Assembly (NCBI RefSeq): GCF_042610425.1
Contig: NZ_JBGJZM010000004.1
Span: forward strand, 100,270 to 164,269
Length of the DNA: 64,000 nt
Origin: Ectobacillus sp042610425
GTDB taxonomy: Bacteria; Bacillota; Bacilli; Bacillales; Bacillaceae_G
Direction of reading: 5' to 3'
Positions 43,726 to 52,291 of this stretch are shown one piece after another (within the stretch, counting starts at the first letter, position 1; each line of letters begins with the position of its first letter). Position numbers and translations under genes: made by a program. The notes under the pieces are model-generated. The model did no database searches and was not told the DNA's origin. It saw nothing but the letters and a program-made list of their open reading frames with translations.

Positions 43726-45600
43726 CTATTGAATAATCCGCAGTAGAAGTTTTTTAAGCAATGGTTTTATTTTCATGCGCAAATCTTTTGCATGATTAGC
43801 TATGAGATAATGATGGTTATATATATTTTTCATTAGTTCTTGGGTTTCATCCTTTACCTCACCTTCTTCAATGAAAATCCCAATGACATCGATTCCCTTT
43901 TTACGAGCTAACTTTACTGCTTCATGAGTATCAAGTATCCCGTCTTGATGATAATCAAATGCTGATGGTTCACCGTCAGTGAAAATAAGTAAAAATTTAT
44001 GTTTTTCTGGTCGCTTTGCTAACTGCTCTGTTATAACTCGTATGATATAGCCGTCTCGGTTATCTTCTTCTTCATGAAGTTGCATAATTTCAGAACCGTG
44101 ACCATGAAGAGAGGTTTCATATGAAATGATTTCGTGTATTACATTGGGTTTCACCTTTTTATTGGCATTCGATGCATCTTCCCAGAATCCGTTGATCGCA
44201 TGAGGTATATGTAATGATTGCAGTGCTTCATGAAAAAGGATGACACTTTTCTTCGTTTCTTCCATTTTATTATACATACTGCCAGAACAATCGATAAGTA
44301 GACTGAATACTACATCGAGTTCTTTGGATTCATGCCCTTTTTTGAAAAACAGGCGTGGCTGCTTTTCTGTATAAATACGAAGGAATTTTCTTCGTAGTCG
44401 ACCGTAAAATTTGTCTGCTACTGCATTTTGTTTATTTTCGATCGTTTTTTCAATGGTTTTTTTAAGTTCTTGTACGTCTTTTTTTACAAACATTTGGATC
44501 GTTGCATACGTTTTTCTTTCCTCTAATAAAGGATGGCGTACTTGTTTTACCGTATGAACAGCACCTATATTAAATTTGCCGTACGGTTGCGTAGTTATCA
44601 AAGTAGGTCTTTTTGCAGTCTCATCCTTTGTCTCTTCTTGCCCTAAGGTGTTGCTACTCCTTTGTGAATTTCCTTTTACAGAACCAAGTGCTTGGTCCTG
44701 ATCTTCAGATTCACGAGCAGTGTTTCCTGTTATATTTGTTTTAGTCCCACGTTCTAATTCAAAACGCATAAAATTCTCATGTTCATTGTTTTTATTCTCA
44801 CGATGCCAAGTCGATAAGGATTCGTCTATAGTGTCTTTATTATCTTCATCCTCAATTTGCTGTACGTCACAGTTTTCTAATTTGTTATGAGATAATTCAC
44901 TTTCGTCTGTGTTGGGAGTCTTTATAGGTGCAAGACCGAAATAGATATTAATCATGTCACTTGGCATATCTTCTTCGAGTCGATAGCGTATGTTTTCGAT
45001 AATGCGCACTGTATGTTCGGTTTCCTGAGATTGATAAGATTCGTATAGCATAGGTTGGATTGCTTCCCAGTAAGGGTTTGGAAAGCTAACATACGAATCG
45101 CTTGATAATGTCAGATAACAAAGACAAAATAACATATCAGCTTGAAAATTTCGTATATGGTTGACTTCATATTGTGATGTAAAGTAAGAGCGATATATTT
45201 CTGTTCTTCGTTTGAACAGAATCTTTGTTCCAGGACGATTCTGGATTACTTTCTCCTGTACACGAAAATCCTCAAGTAAAACGAACAATTGAGTTAGAAA
45301 ACTTCGTAGGGGAGAGTGTTGAATCTCTGTTGCAAACTCTCGTATTTTTGCCATATTACTGTTGTATTTGTAACCAAGTGCTTTGATGTATACTTCGCTT
45401 TTTAAACCTAGTATACGGTCAGTAGAATGGCGAGAATCCCAGAAGTGACTCATGACAACTGTATGGTCTCGGTCATCATAGTAAGCTTGAAATCCATACT
45501 CTAAGGAAGCATTCGGTTCTTTTAAAAGTGCAAACATAAGATTTTCCAATTGTAAGAAGAGGGAAGCGTCAATTTTTTTATCATCAAATACTTGTCTCAT
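43726..45600 (-). CDS. VWA-domain protein, NorD/CbbO-like
   Basis: Cytoplasmic protein of 624 residues. The N-terminal half is a helical region of unknown fold, followed by a polar, low-complexity linker (about residues 225-320, rich in Glu, Asn and Thr). The C-terminal von Willebrand A domain (about residues 425-615) has the metal-site motif DCSGSM near residue 434 and IFTDGEPSAFD. Paired with a MoxR-type ATPase two bases upstream, this is the NorQ-NorD or CbbQ-CbbO arrangement, a chaperone that inserts or activates metal centres of a partner enzyme. No nitric oxide reductase gene is in the window. Confidence 0.85.
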   Translation of the reverse strand: MRQVFDDKKIDASLFLQLENLMFALLKEPNASLEYGFQAYYDDRDHTVVMSHFWDSRHSTDRILGLKSEVYIKALGYKYNSNMAKIREFATEIQHSPLRSFLTQLFVLLEDFRVQEKVIQNRPGTKILFKRRTEIYRSYFTSQYEVNHIRNFQADMLFCLCYLTLSSDSYVSFPNPYWEAIQPMLYESYQSQETEHTVRIIENIRYRLEEDMPSDMINIYFGLAPIKTPNTDESELSHNKLENCDVQQIEDEDNKDTIDESLSTWHRENKNNEHENFMRFELERGTKTNITGNTARESEDQDQALGSVKGNSQRSSNTLGQEETKDETAKRPTLITTQPYGKFNIGAVHTVKQVRHPLLEERKTYATIQMFVKKDVQELKKTIEKTIENKQNAVADKFYGRLRRKFLRIYTEKQPRLFFKKGHESKELDVVFSLLIDCSGSMYNKMEETKKSVILFHEALQSLHIPHAINGFWEDASNANKKVKPNVIHEIISYETSLHGHGSEIMQLHEEEDNRDGYIIRVITEQLAKRPEKHKFLLIFTDGEPSAFDYHQDGILDTHEAVKLARKKGIDVIGIFIEEGEVKDETQELMKNIYNHHYLIANHAKDLRMKIKPLLKKLLLRIIQ

Positions 45601-45602
45601 TA

Positions 45603-46493
45603 TTATTCCTCTGCAAAGTAGCTTCGTGCAAGCTCACGAATTGTTTCTTGTTCGGTTTCATCGCTCATTTTGCTTACAATGCTACGTTCAATTGCACGTA
45701 ACGCTGGAATATAGGTGCTTAAATCACAGGCATCAATCATACAACGGATGCTTGCAGCTTCCTCACTAATGCGTCCGTCTTTGACAAGAGGGATGAGATC
45801 ACTTGAAAATTGGGTGAATTTCTCTAGTATCATCCTATTGGTCTGTTTGGATTCTGCAGCAAGTAGCTCGGTTAACAGTTCTCCTTGTATATAGGGTACC
45901 TCAATAATAATAAAGCGATTTTTTAATGCTTCGTTCAGTTCACTTGTACCCACATAACCTTCATTGATGGCAGCGATGACCCGAAATTCTTGATCTGCAT
46001 TTACAACTTCTTGGGTAAATGGATTTGTGATTCGTTTTCGATAATCTAATGCACCGTGTAGCAATGGCAACGTTTCAGGCTTAGCCATATTGATTTCATC
46101 TATGTATAAAAAATGTCCGTGCTTCATTGCTTTCATTAGAGGACCATCTACAAAAATAACTTCTGCTGCCCCCTCTATAGTTTTAAGAGTGTTATAACCT
46201 AGAATTCCTTCTATATCTAAATCAACGGAGCAGTTAATGCTATGCATGGGCTTTTGAAATAAAGAGGATAGCATTTCGGCTAATACGGTTTTTCCACTTC
46301 CTGTCGGTCCTTTAAGTAGAATGTTTTTTCCAAGAAGTAATGCTGTAATGGCATCTTCAATAATGCTTGGATCTTGCGCTTTAAACATTTTCTTCCCTAT
46401 AAGATTACGATTCTCACTTTTTGCTTTATTTTGTTCATGAATTGTTAAAAGCTGTGTACGTAATGGCTCATGTAGGTGAATAGATTCTATCAT
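45603..46493 (-). CDS. MoxR-type AAA+ ATPase, NorQ/CbbQ-like
   Basis: ATPase of 296 residues. The ATG at 46493 is preferred since the G-rich ribosome site at 46501-46507 lies just upstream; a longer frame to 46508 would include it. Walker A is GPTGSGKT (residues 62-69), Walker B is HFLYIDEINMAK, and sensor motifs IAAINEGYVGTSELNEALKNRF follow. It is the motor partner of the VWA protein, separated by two bases. The target complex is unknown. Confidence 0.88.
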   Translation of the reverse strand: MIESIHLHEPLRTQLLTIHEQNKAKSENRNLIGKKMFKAQDPSIIEDAITALLLGKNILLKGPTGSGKTVLAEMLSSLFQKPMHSINCSVDLDIEGILGYNTLKTIEGAAEVIFVDGPLMKAMKHGHFLYIDEINMAKPETLPLLHGALDYRKRITNPFTQEVVNADQEFRVIAAINEGYVGTSELNEALKNRFIIIEVPYIQGELLTELLAAESKQTNRMILEKFTQFSSDLIPLVKDGRISEEAASIRCMIDACDLSTYIPALRAIERSIVSKMSDETEQETIRELARSYFAEE

Positions 46494-46669
46494 TGTAATC
46501 CCCCCCAATCAATTTAATCATAGTGCCTATATAATACCTTGATTTTCTTTCTAGTGTAAAGAAAGGGAGTTTCTGATTCTCTCACTAGACGGATACGTGC
46601 CCAATCCCTCCGCTCTTATCTTGCATATAGTGAACAGAAACAATCACGAAGGAAAAGGAGGTAATTTTT

Positions 46670-46945
46670 ATGCCACACAATCAATATGGCGGCTATCATC
46701 AAGGAAGCTTCCAAGGAGGATATCATCACCATGGCGGCTATCATCCGTATCCATACGGGGGCGGATTTGCAGGCGGACTATTAGGAGGTTTGGCAGCAGG
46801 TGCTTTATTGTCACCTGGATATGGTGGGTATCCAGCGCCGTACCCAACTCCATACCCTGTACCATATCCTTCTCCGTATCAAACATATCCTACAACATAT
46901 CCTTATGGAACCGGTTATCCATATTACCCTACAGGACAGTATTAA
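46670..46945 (+). CDS. Gly/Tyr/Pro/His-rich small protein, probably spore coat or surface
   Basis: Protein of 91 residues with extreme composition. The N-terminal part is Gly/His/Tyr rich (QYGGYHQGSFQGGYHHHGGY). A short hydrophobic stretch follows (GGLLGGLAAGALL, about residues 35-47). The tail repeats PYPTPYPVPYPSPYQTYP-type units, a tyrosine about every fourth residue. Such proteins occur in spore coats and cross-link through tyrosines, but that role is inferred. GGAAAAGGAGG gives a strong ribosome site. It is flanked by a terminator and divergent from the MoxR/VWA operon. Confidence 0.75.
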   Translation: MPHNQYGGYHQGSFQGGYHHHGGYHPYPYGGGFAGGLLGGLAAGALLSPGYGGYPAPYPTPYPVPYPSPYQTYPTTYPYGTGYPYYPTGQY

Positions 46946-46963
46946 TTATTTATAAGAAATATG

Positions 46964-47003
46964 AAAAAACATTCTCTTTTTTCAAGAAGGAGAATGTTTT
47001 TTT
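46964..47003 (+). terminator. Intrinsic terminator after the Gly/Tyr/Pro-rich gene
   Basis: AAAAAACATTCTC pairs with GAGAATGTTTTTT, followed by T. Confidence 0.9.
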
Positions 47004-47103
47004 GTATTTTTCCTTTTCAATTTGCAAATTGTTTTGTAGGATAGTAAACGTACGATTTTTCTATGAGATACGAGAAGAATCATAGAAAAGGGGGGGAGTA
47101 CGT

Positions 47104-47547
47104 ATGAAATTTTCAATTAACAAAGATGTAGTATTTGTGGCGATCTCAATCAGTCTTTTTCCGGTAGCAATTCTTTTATGGATAGCCGGCATAAAGGCAA
47201 GTGGGCTTATGTCGTTTATAGCAATGTTACTTGGTCTTGGTAGTTTATTGGCTGGTGGTTTTCTTACATGGGCGTTGTTTCATTCATACATTGAGCTTAC
47301 AGATGAGTATGTTATTCATCACTTTGGCTTATTTGAAACGAGAGTTACACTTGATCGGATTAGAGAAGTACGCGTTCTGAAAGATTCTACACCTGCCTTT
47401 TGTACATCCGTGATTCGCATGCAGCTTTGGTTATATCCACAGGAAGTGGTAACGATAACAAGTGTAAAAGAGGATAAAGAATTTTTTGAAGCACTACAAC
47501 AAAAACTACCAACTGTATATATTGCAAATAGTAAAGCTATGATCTAA
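47104..47547 (+). CDS. Membrane protein with bacterial PH-like domain
   Basis: Protein of 147 residues with two membrane segments (about residues 8-28 and 35-60), then a cytoplasmic bacterial PH-like domain of the YyaB type (YIELTDEYVIHHFGLFETRVTLDRIREV, with the typical end VTITSVKEDKEFFEALQQKLP). Members have unknown function. GGGGGGAG lies before the ATG. No operon partner: the next gene starts after a hairpin. Confidence 0.75.
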   Translation: MKFSINKDVVFVAISISLFPVAILLWIAGIKASGLMSFIAMLLGLGSLLAGGFLTWALFHSYIELTDEYVIHHFGLFETRVTLDRIREVRVLKDSTPAFCTSVIRMQLWLYPQEVVTITSVKEDKEFFEALQQKLPTVYIANSKAMI

Positions 47548-47580
47548 TGAAAAGAGTCTGGCTCGCAGGGCTCTTTTCAA
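47548..47580 (+). terminator. Probable terminator after the PH-like gene
   Basis: TGAAAAGAG pairs with CTCTTTTCA across a 14-base loop; the U-tract is contained in the right arm. Confidence 0.6.
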
Positions 47581-47673
47581 AAATATATGAAAATTCACTG
47601 TATTTCTAGTTTGTGATATGCTAAAAGTGAATATTTGAGGCTATGTGAGTGCTGCAAGGAGGGGGAGAGACTT

Positions 47674-48618
47674 TTGACGAAACAAGTTCCTGTTTATATA
47701 CTAAGTGGATTTTTGGGAAGCGGTAAAACAACAGTATTGCTACATATGCTTGAGTATTTCCGAAAAAGAAATGAAAAGCCTGCTATTATCTTAAATGAAT
47801 TAGGCAAAGTAAATGTAGAAAAGCATTTGTTTTCAGAAGAACGCGTCAATGAATTACTGGACGGCTGTATTTGCTGTAGTATGCAAAGTAACTTTCGAGG
47901 TGTATTAGACCAATTGGCAGCAAATTATGATGAAATAGACGCTCTAATTATAGAAGGAACTGGAGTAGCCAATCCAATTGAACTAGTAGATGTATTAACA
48001 GATAGTAATTACCGCGATTTATTTGAACTGCAATCAATTATTGGAATCGTGGATGCCGCGCGCTTTCTGGAATACACTCACTTATTTTTAAGCTCTGCAT
48101 CCATGCGTGTATTATTTAAGGATCAAATTAAGTGTTCATCCTATGTAATATTAAATAAGGTCGATACAATCTCAGAAAAAAAATTACACACGATTGAATC
48201 TAAGCTACATTCCTTTATAGGGGAAGGGGTTCCTGTTATCCATACATCCTATGGAGAGGTAAAAGCCGAGGATTTGCTACAAAAAAGAATGATTACAACT
48301 GTCACGAGTGAAACAGCGCATCATCATCATCACGGATCAATTCAAGCCATTCGTGTTGAAATTATCCCGGCACTTGATAAAAAGAAACTGAAGGAATGGT
48401 TTCATTCGCTTTCTGAGCATGTGTATCGAGGGAAAGGGATCGTGAGAATAGAAGGAAAGCCAGAATTGTATGAACTACAATATGCATCTGGACAATTAAA
48501 AATCAATGCTATGTACATTGATGATGGTACAGTTGCCTCAAATATCATCTTAATTGGTGAAGAAAACGCAGCAAAAACAGCAGCACAAAGTTTTGAAGCT
48601 CAATTTAAGGAAAGATAA
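47674..48618 (+). CDS. COG0523 (CobW/ZagA-like) metal-chaperone GTPase
   Basis: GTPase of 314 residues from the TTG at 47674, which follows AAGGAGGGGGAG; an upstream in-frame start at 47635 would contain that site. The P-loop is GFLGSGKTT (residues 12-20), the metal motif CxCC is GCICCS (Cys65, Cys67, Cys68) and the base motif is NKVD. A His5 run (ETAHHHHHGS, about residue 216) lies in the linker to the CobW C-terminal domain. COG0523 proteins deliver zinc or other metals to client enzymes, often under Zur. I see no clear Zur box upstream, so the regulation is open. Confidence 0.9.
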   Translation: MTKQVPVYILSGFLGSGKTTVLLHMLEYFRKRNEKPAIILNELGKVNVEKHLFSEERVNELLDGCICCSMQSNFRGVLDQLAANYDEIDALIIEGTGVANPIELVDVLTDSNYRDLFELQSIIGIVDAARFLEYTHLFLSSASMRVLFKDQIKCSSYVILNKVDTISEKKLHTIESKLHSFIGEGVPVIHTSYGEVKAEDLLQKRMITTVTSETAHHHHHGSIQAIRVEIIPALDKKKLKEWFHSLSEHVYRGKGIVRIEGKPELYELQYASGQLKINAMYIDDGTVASNIILIGEENAAKTAAQSFEAQFKER

Positions 48619-48621
48619 TCG

Positions 48622-48664
48622 TAATACCTCCTTCTCGTCAAAGCATAGAAGAAGGAGGTATTTA
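48622..48664. terminator. Bidirectional terminator between the COG0523 gene and the membrane ORF
   Basis: TACCTCCTTCT pairs with AGAAGGAGGTA, with AT-rich flanks; it lies between converging genes. Confidence 0.82.
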
Positions 48665-48967
48665 TAGTAAAAAAGCAGAATGAAGTAGCCAAAAAGCATG
48701 CATAAGTATAACAAATCCGTATAATATAACTGATCCATACATACAAGCTTTAACAATTGTATGGGAAGACGTAAATTTTGTAACAAAAAACAGATACAAT
48801 AAAAAAGATAAGATAAATTTACCGATAAGAAAGAGATAAGGATTTACATTGTATAATTCCTTCATTAGTATATTTCCTTCTTCAATTCTACTGAAATAAA
48901 GCCCTACATGTGTTAGAATTCCATCGATGGCGTTCATCCACGCTAAATATAGAAATATAACATGCAT
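48662..48967 (-). CDS. Small membrane protein (DUF5658-like)
   Basis: Protein of 101 residues with three hydrophobic segments (about residues 3-22, 45-63 and 72-95). The opening FLYLAWMNAIDGILTHVGLYF, followed by NPYLFLIGKFILS, fits the DUF5658 pattern (an Asp in TM1, an Asn-Pro before TM2). Function unknown. GAAAGGAAGG precedes the ATG. It is monocistronic and converges with the COG0523 gene. Confidence 0.65.
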   Translation of the reverse strand: MHVIFLYLAWMNAIDGILTHVGLYFSRIEEGNILMKELYNVNPYLFLIGKFILSFLLYLFFVTKFTSSHTIVKACMYGSVILYGFVILMHAFWLLHSAFLL

Positions 48968-49123
48968 GAATTACCTTCCTTTCATTATAAAATCCAAGCT
49001 AATATAATAATTTTTGTTACTATCATTTACGAGCATAACCAGATATATCCTCTTTTAATTGTATTTTTTTGTCACTTACTTATAGGATAATTAGTGGGAC
49101 TTTTTTAAAAGGAGAGCGGACAA

Positions 49124-50101
49124 ATGGCAAATATTAAAGAAATCGCTATATTAGCAGGAGTATCTGTTACAACCGTGTCCCGTGTGTTAAATGAACATCC
49201 TTATGTCAGCGATGCCAAACGTAAGGCAGTTTTAGATGTCGTAGCTAAGCTAAATTACACACCCAATTATAATGCTGTTTATCTTTCTAAAGGAAAGACA
49301 CTTACAATTGGGGTTCTTGTACCATTTTTAAATCATCCTTATTTCTCAGCCATTACACAAGGAATCGCAAATGGGGCGCTGCAACATAATTATCGAATTG
49401 TAACATGCCAAACGAATTATGAGGCTAGAGAAGAAATGAAAGCATTGCAGCTACTACAAACGCGACAGGTAGATGGATTTATTATTTGTAGCAAAACCAT
49501 GGAATGGGAAGAAATCGCACCTTTCACTTTATATGCCCCTATTATTGCCTGTGAGGATACTACAAATGATTCTATACCATGTGTACATATTAATCAGTAT
49601 TTAGGGTTTACTCTTGGCATGGAGCATCTAATAGAGCGAGGGCATTGTCATATTGGATATTGCATAGCAAGACAAACGAGTTTTAATAGCAAACAAAGAA
49701 AACGGGCGTATGATGATGCTCTTACTAAAATAAATGAACGAATTCATGAAGAATGGATTTTTGATGGGTGTCTAGAGATTCAAGATGGGGTAAGGGTAGT
49801 TAGAGAATGGATGTTGCTAAAGGATAGACCGACAGCATTACTTGTTTCCTCTGATCAAGTGGCAGCAGGTATTGTAATAGAAGCAAGAAAGAATGGGATT
49901 GGTATTCCAGAGGACTTGGCTGTTATTGGCTTTGATAATCACCCTATTTCAGAAATTATGGGTATTACAACGATAGAACATCCTAGCTTAGCATTAGGGG
50001 AGAGCGCATTTCAATTGCTTTTTAATCAAATAAATGGGAATTGTTTACAGAAAAACAACATTGAATTGGCTTTACGATTAATAAAACGTAACACAACCTA
50101 G
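49124..50101 (+). CDS. ccpB: LacI family regulator, CcpB-like
   Basis: Repressor of 325 residues. The N-terminal helix-turn-helix is NIKEIAILAGVSVTTVSRVLNEHPYVSDAKR, nearly the same as in B. subtilis CcpB, with CcpB-like features through the core (HPYFSAITQGI, PIIACEDT, GIPEDLAVIGFDNHPIS). CcpB is a paralogue of CcpA that takes part in catabolite repression of gluconate and xylose genes on agitation or nitrogen limitation. The symbol is based on overall resemblance and is provisional. AAAGGAGAG precedes the ATG. No operon partner. Confidence 0.8.
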   Translation: MANIKEIAILAGVSVTTVSRVLNEHPYVSDAKRKAVLDVVAKLNYTPNYNAVYLSKGKTLTIGVLVPFLNHPYFSAITQGIANGALQHNYRIVTCQTNYEAREEMKALQLLQTRQVDGFIICSKTMEWEEIAPFTLYAPIIACEDTTNDSIPCVHINQYLGFTLGMEHLIERGHCHIGYCIARQTSFNSKQRKRAYDDALTKINERIHEEWIFDGCLEIQDGVRVVREWMLLKDRPTALLVSSDQVAAGIVIEARKNGIGIPEDLAVIGFDNHPISEIMGITTIEHPSLALGESAFQLLFNQINGNCLQKNNIELALRLIKRNTT

Positions 50102-50234
50102 TGAAATATTACAAATATAATACGAATCATTACAATATGTTTCGTTATATTAGAATCTGTAAATAGGATTTAAAGAGACTGTAAAATAACTCCACTCAAA
50201 ATATGTTATAACTATATAAGAGAGGAGTCGAGAC

Positions 50235-51332
50235 ATGAAATTTATGAAAATAGCGGTAAACTCTGTATCTGTTTTTCTTTTATTTTTTGTTGGTACAGTG
50301 AGCACTCATGCCGAAACGAATCAATCTAGTACACAACAGCAATTACAGCAAAGTGATGCTAACATACAGGCCAAAGAACAACAAAAAAGTAATTTACAGA
50401 AGCAAATTCAATCGATTCAATCAGATTTAGCCAATGTAAACAGTTCAATAGCAAAAACAAAGGGTGAGCTAGAAAAAACACAGAAGGATATCGATCAAAC
50501 AAATGCGTTGATTGAGCAGAAGAAGGAAGAAATTGTTCGTTTGGAAGATAAAGTAGTTGCTCGTAAAGATGTAATGAAAAAGCGGATGGTTTCTGTGCAA
50601 AATAATGAAAGTACCAACATAATAATTGATATTTTAGTAAACTCAAGTAATCTTGGAGATTTAATTGAGAAGATGGGTGCGGTTGCTACAATATTAGATG
50701 CGGATAAACAAATATTAAGTCTTCAACAGTCTGATCTCGAAAAAATTGAGAAAGACAAGCAAGATATTAAGCAAAAAGAAGCAGCGTTGGAGGTTGACCG
50801 TACGAAGCTTGCAAAAAGTCAGGCAGAACTAGAGTCTGATATGCAAAAGAAACAGCAGGCACTTCAAGATGTACAGAAGCAGTATTCTGATATTTCGAAT
50901 CAGCTAACACTTGCTGTACAGGACAAGCAAAATATTGAGAATAGCTTAAACAGTATTAAAAATACGATAGATTCGAATCAGTCGGCAGTAAATGCGATTA
51001 AAACTTCTACTAACCAAACTCCTAGCTCTGCCCCTTCAGGTGGTCGTGAGCTTTATGTAAAAGCGACTGCTTATAGTGTAGAACAAAGCTTGAAGCTTGG
51101 TGAAGGAGTCTCCACTTTAGGAATCAACCTTCAATCGAATCCGAAGTTAATTGCGGTTGATCCAAGTATTATTCCACTAGGTAAGCACGTTTGGGTCGAG
51201 GGCTATGGAAATGCTATTGCTGGAGATACAGGTGGAAATATTAAAAACAACTGGATTGACGTTTTGGTTCCTACTCAAGCAGATGCGATGAGTTGGGGCG
51301 TTCGATACGTAAAGGTAATTGTTCTAGATTAA
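50235..51332 (+). CDS. Secreted coiled-coil protein with C-terminal 3D domain (peptidoglycan-active)
   Basis: Exported protein of 365 residues with a signal peptide (about residues 1-29, ending THAE). A long coiled coil of the PcsB/CwlO type covers about residues 32-255 (Gln/Lys/Asp rich, with the break MVSVQNNESTNIIIDILVNSSNLGDLIEKMGAV). The C-terminal 3D domain (about residues 275-365) starts YVKATAYS and has VDPSIIPLGKHVWVEGYG, AGDTGGNIKNNWIDV with the three aspartates, and a final VKVIVLD. 3D domains resemble lytic transglycosylase cores (YocH, MltA). The probable role is cell-wall remodelling. Strong terminator downstream. Confidence 0.9.
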   Translation: MKFMKIAVNSVSVFLLFFVGTVSTHAETNQSSTQQQLQQSDANIQAKEQQKSNLQKQIQSIQSDLANVNSSIAKTKGELEKTQKDIDQTNALIEQKKEEIVRLEDKVVARKDVMKKRMVSVQNNESTNIIIDILVNSSNLGDLIEKMGAVATILDADKQILSLQQSDLEKIEKDKQDIKQKEAALEVDRTKLAKSQAELESDMQKKQQALQDVQKQYSDISNQLTLAVQDKQNIENSLNSIKNTIDSNQSAVNAIKTSTNQTPSSAPSGGRELYVKATAYSVEQSLKLGEGVSTLGINLQSNPKLIAVDPSIIPLGKHVWVEGYGNAIAGDTGGNIKNNWIDVLVPTQADAMSWGVRYVKVIVLD

Positions 51333-51344
51333 ATAAATAGGTGT

Positions 51345-51380
51345 AAAAACAGTCTGATGCATATGCATTAGACTGTTTTT
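51345..51380 (+). terminator. Intrinsic terminator after the 3D-domain gene
   Basis: AAAAACAGTCT pairs with AGACTGTTTTT around a GATGCATATGCATT core. Confidence 0.93.
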
Positions 51381-51404
51381 ATTTTGATAATTAATTTTCC
51401 ATTC

Positions 51405-51924
51405 GTATTGTTATTGGATATAACAGGAGCCTTGCTTGGTCTTGTGGAACAAGCTTGATTGCAAACAACTTATACGGAGAAGAGATTTGGTAAGGCGTTT
51501 GTTGCCGACAAGTGCTATATTTGGAACAAGTCCAATAGAGGCTACTATTGAATCCTCTTCAGGAATTGTAGCAGGGGAAAAAACGATCTAACAGGGAGTA
51601 GTTGTATTGCTTACGATAATTACCGCCTTTTTCAGTCCAGTTATTGCTTCCTTATCTAGCGTAGCTGCGATAACAGCACCTTCTCAAATTATTGTAGGAA
51701 GTTTAACGGTGAAAAATATACTGGATATTGATTGGAATGAATTCGAAGAGGTACTTCCAGCTTTTCTTACGGTCATCTGCATCCCATTAACCTCTAGTAT
51801 TGCAAATGGAATTGTAATAGAACTTTCTTTATCCATCTTAAAAGTCGCTCGTGGCAAAGCAAAAGAGGCTCCTTTGCTGCTGTATGTATTTGTAATCTTG
51901 TTTGGATGTTATTTGCTTTTATAA
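51405..51924 (+). pseudogene. Decayed 3' portion of a purine permease gene (PbuG/PbuO, NCS2-type)
   Basis: Translating the three forward frames gives successive pieces of a guanine/hypoxanthine permease. LLDITGALLG lies near 51413. LPTSAIFGTSPIEATIESSSGIVAGEKT is near 51500-51588. Then, in another frame from about 51607, comes LLTIITAFFSPVIASLSSVAAITAPSQIIVGSLTV...AFLTVICIPLTSSIANGI. Frameshifts, a stop at 51588 and loss of the N-terminal half show it is dead. The C-terminal piece is open for about 105 codons but starts at a TTG without a ribosome site. It is joined directly to the qox terminator. Confidence 0.85.
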
Positions 51925-51933
51925 GTTAGATAT

Positions 51934-51980
51934 AGTCGAATAAAAAAAAGAGACCATATGGTCTCTTTTTTTATTCGACT
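51934..51980. terminator. Bidirectional terminator between the purine-permease remnant and qoxD
   Basis: A 47-base near-perfect palindrome: AGTCGAATAAAAAAA, AGAGACC, ATAT, GGTCTCT and the matching T-rich arm. It ends seven bases from the qoxD stop and serves the qox operon on the minus strand. Confidence 0.93.
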
Positions 51981-51986
51981 AATGAT

Positions 51987-52289
51987 TTAATGTCCACCCA
52001 TTGAGAAGAAGATCCAAACGGTACCTACAACAGTTGCAACAGCAATGAAGAAACCGAAGCCAATTGCAATTTTTTGTGCAATGCCTTCTCCTTCAGATAT
52101 GTGCATGAACATCACTAACTGTATTAACGCTTGAACTACTGCTAATGTGATAATTACAGTTAATATTGTAGCTAATGGAAGAGACGTATATAACGCCACG
52201 TACATAGCTCCAAATGTTAATACAAGGGAAAGAATAAAACCAAAAACGTGTTGCCAAGGAAAGCTATTATGCGTATTATGTTGTTCCAT
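51987..52289 (-). CDS. qoxD: Quinol oxidase aa3-600 subunit IV
   Basis: Small subunit of 100 residues with three membrane helices (FGFILSLVLTFGAMYVALY, IITLAVVQALIQLVMFMHI, IAIGFGFFIAVATVVGTVWIF), the COX4 prokaryotic type. The ATG at 52289 lies two bases past the qoxC stop and inside a GGGATGGTGG region; a longer frame to 52340 overlaps qoxC and is not needed. Needed for assembly or stability of the oxidase. Last gene of qoxABCD. Confidence 0.93.
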   Translation of the reverse strand: MEQHNTHNSFPWQHVFGFILSLVLTFGAMYVALYTSLPLATILTVIITLAVVQALIQLVMFMHISEGEGIAQKIAIGFGFFIAVATVVGTVWIFFSMGGH

Positions 52290-52291
52290 CG

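Noticed and set aside
46597..47085. Arg/Ser-rich forward frame of 162 codons
   Set aside because: It is a shadow of the Gly/Tyr/Pro-rich gene at 46670 in another frame; it has no ribosome site and crosses that gene's terminator.
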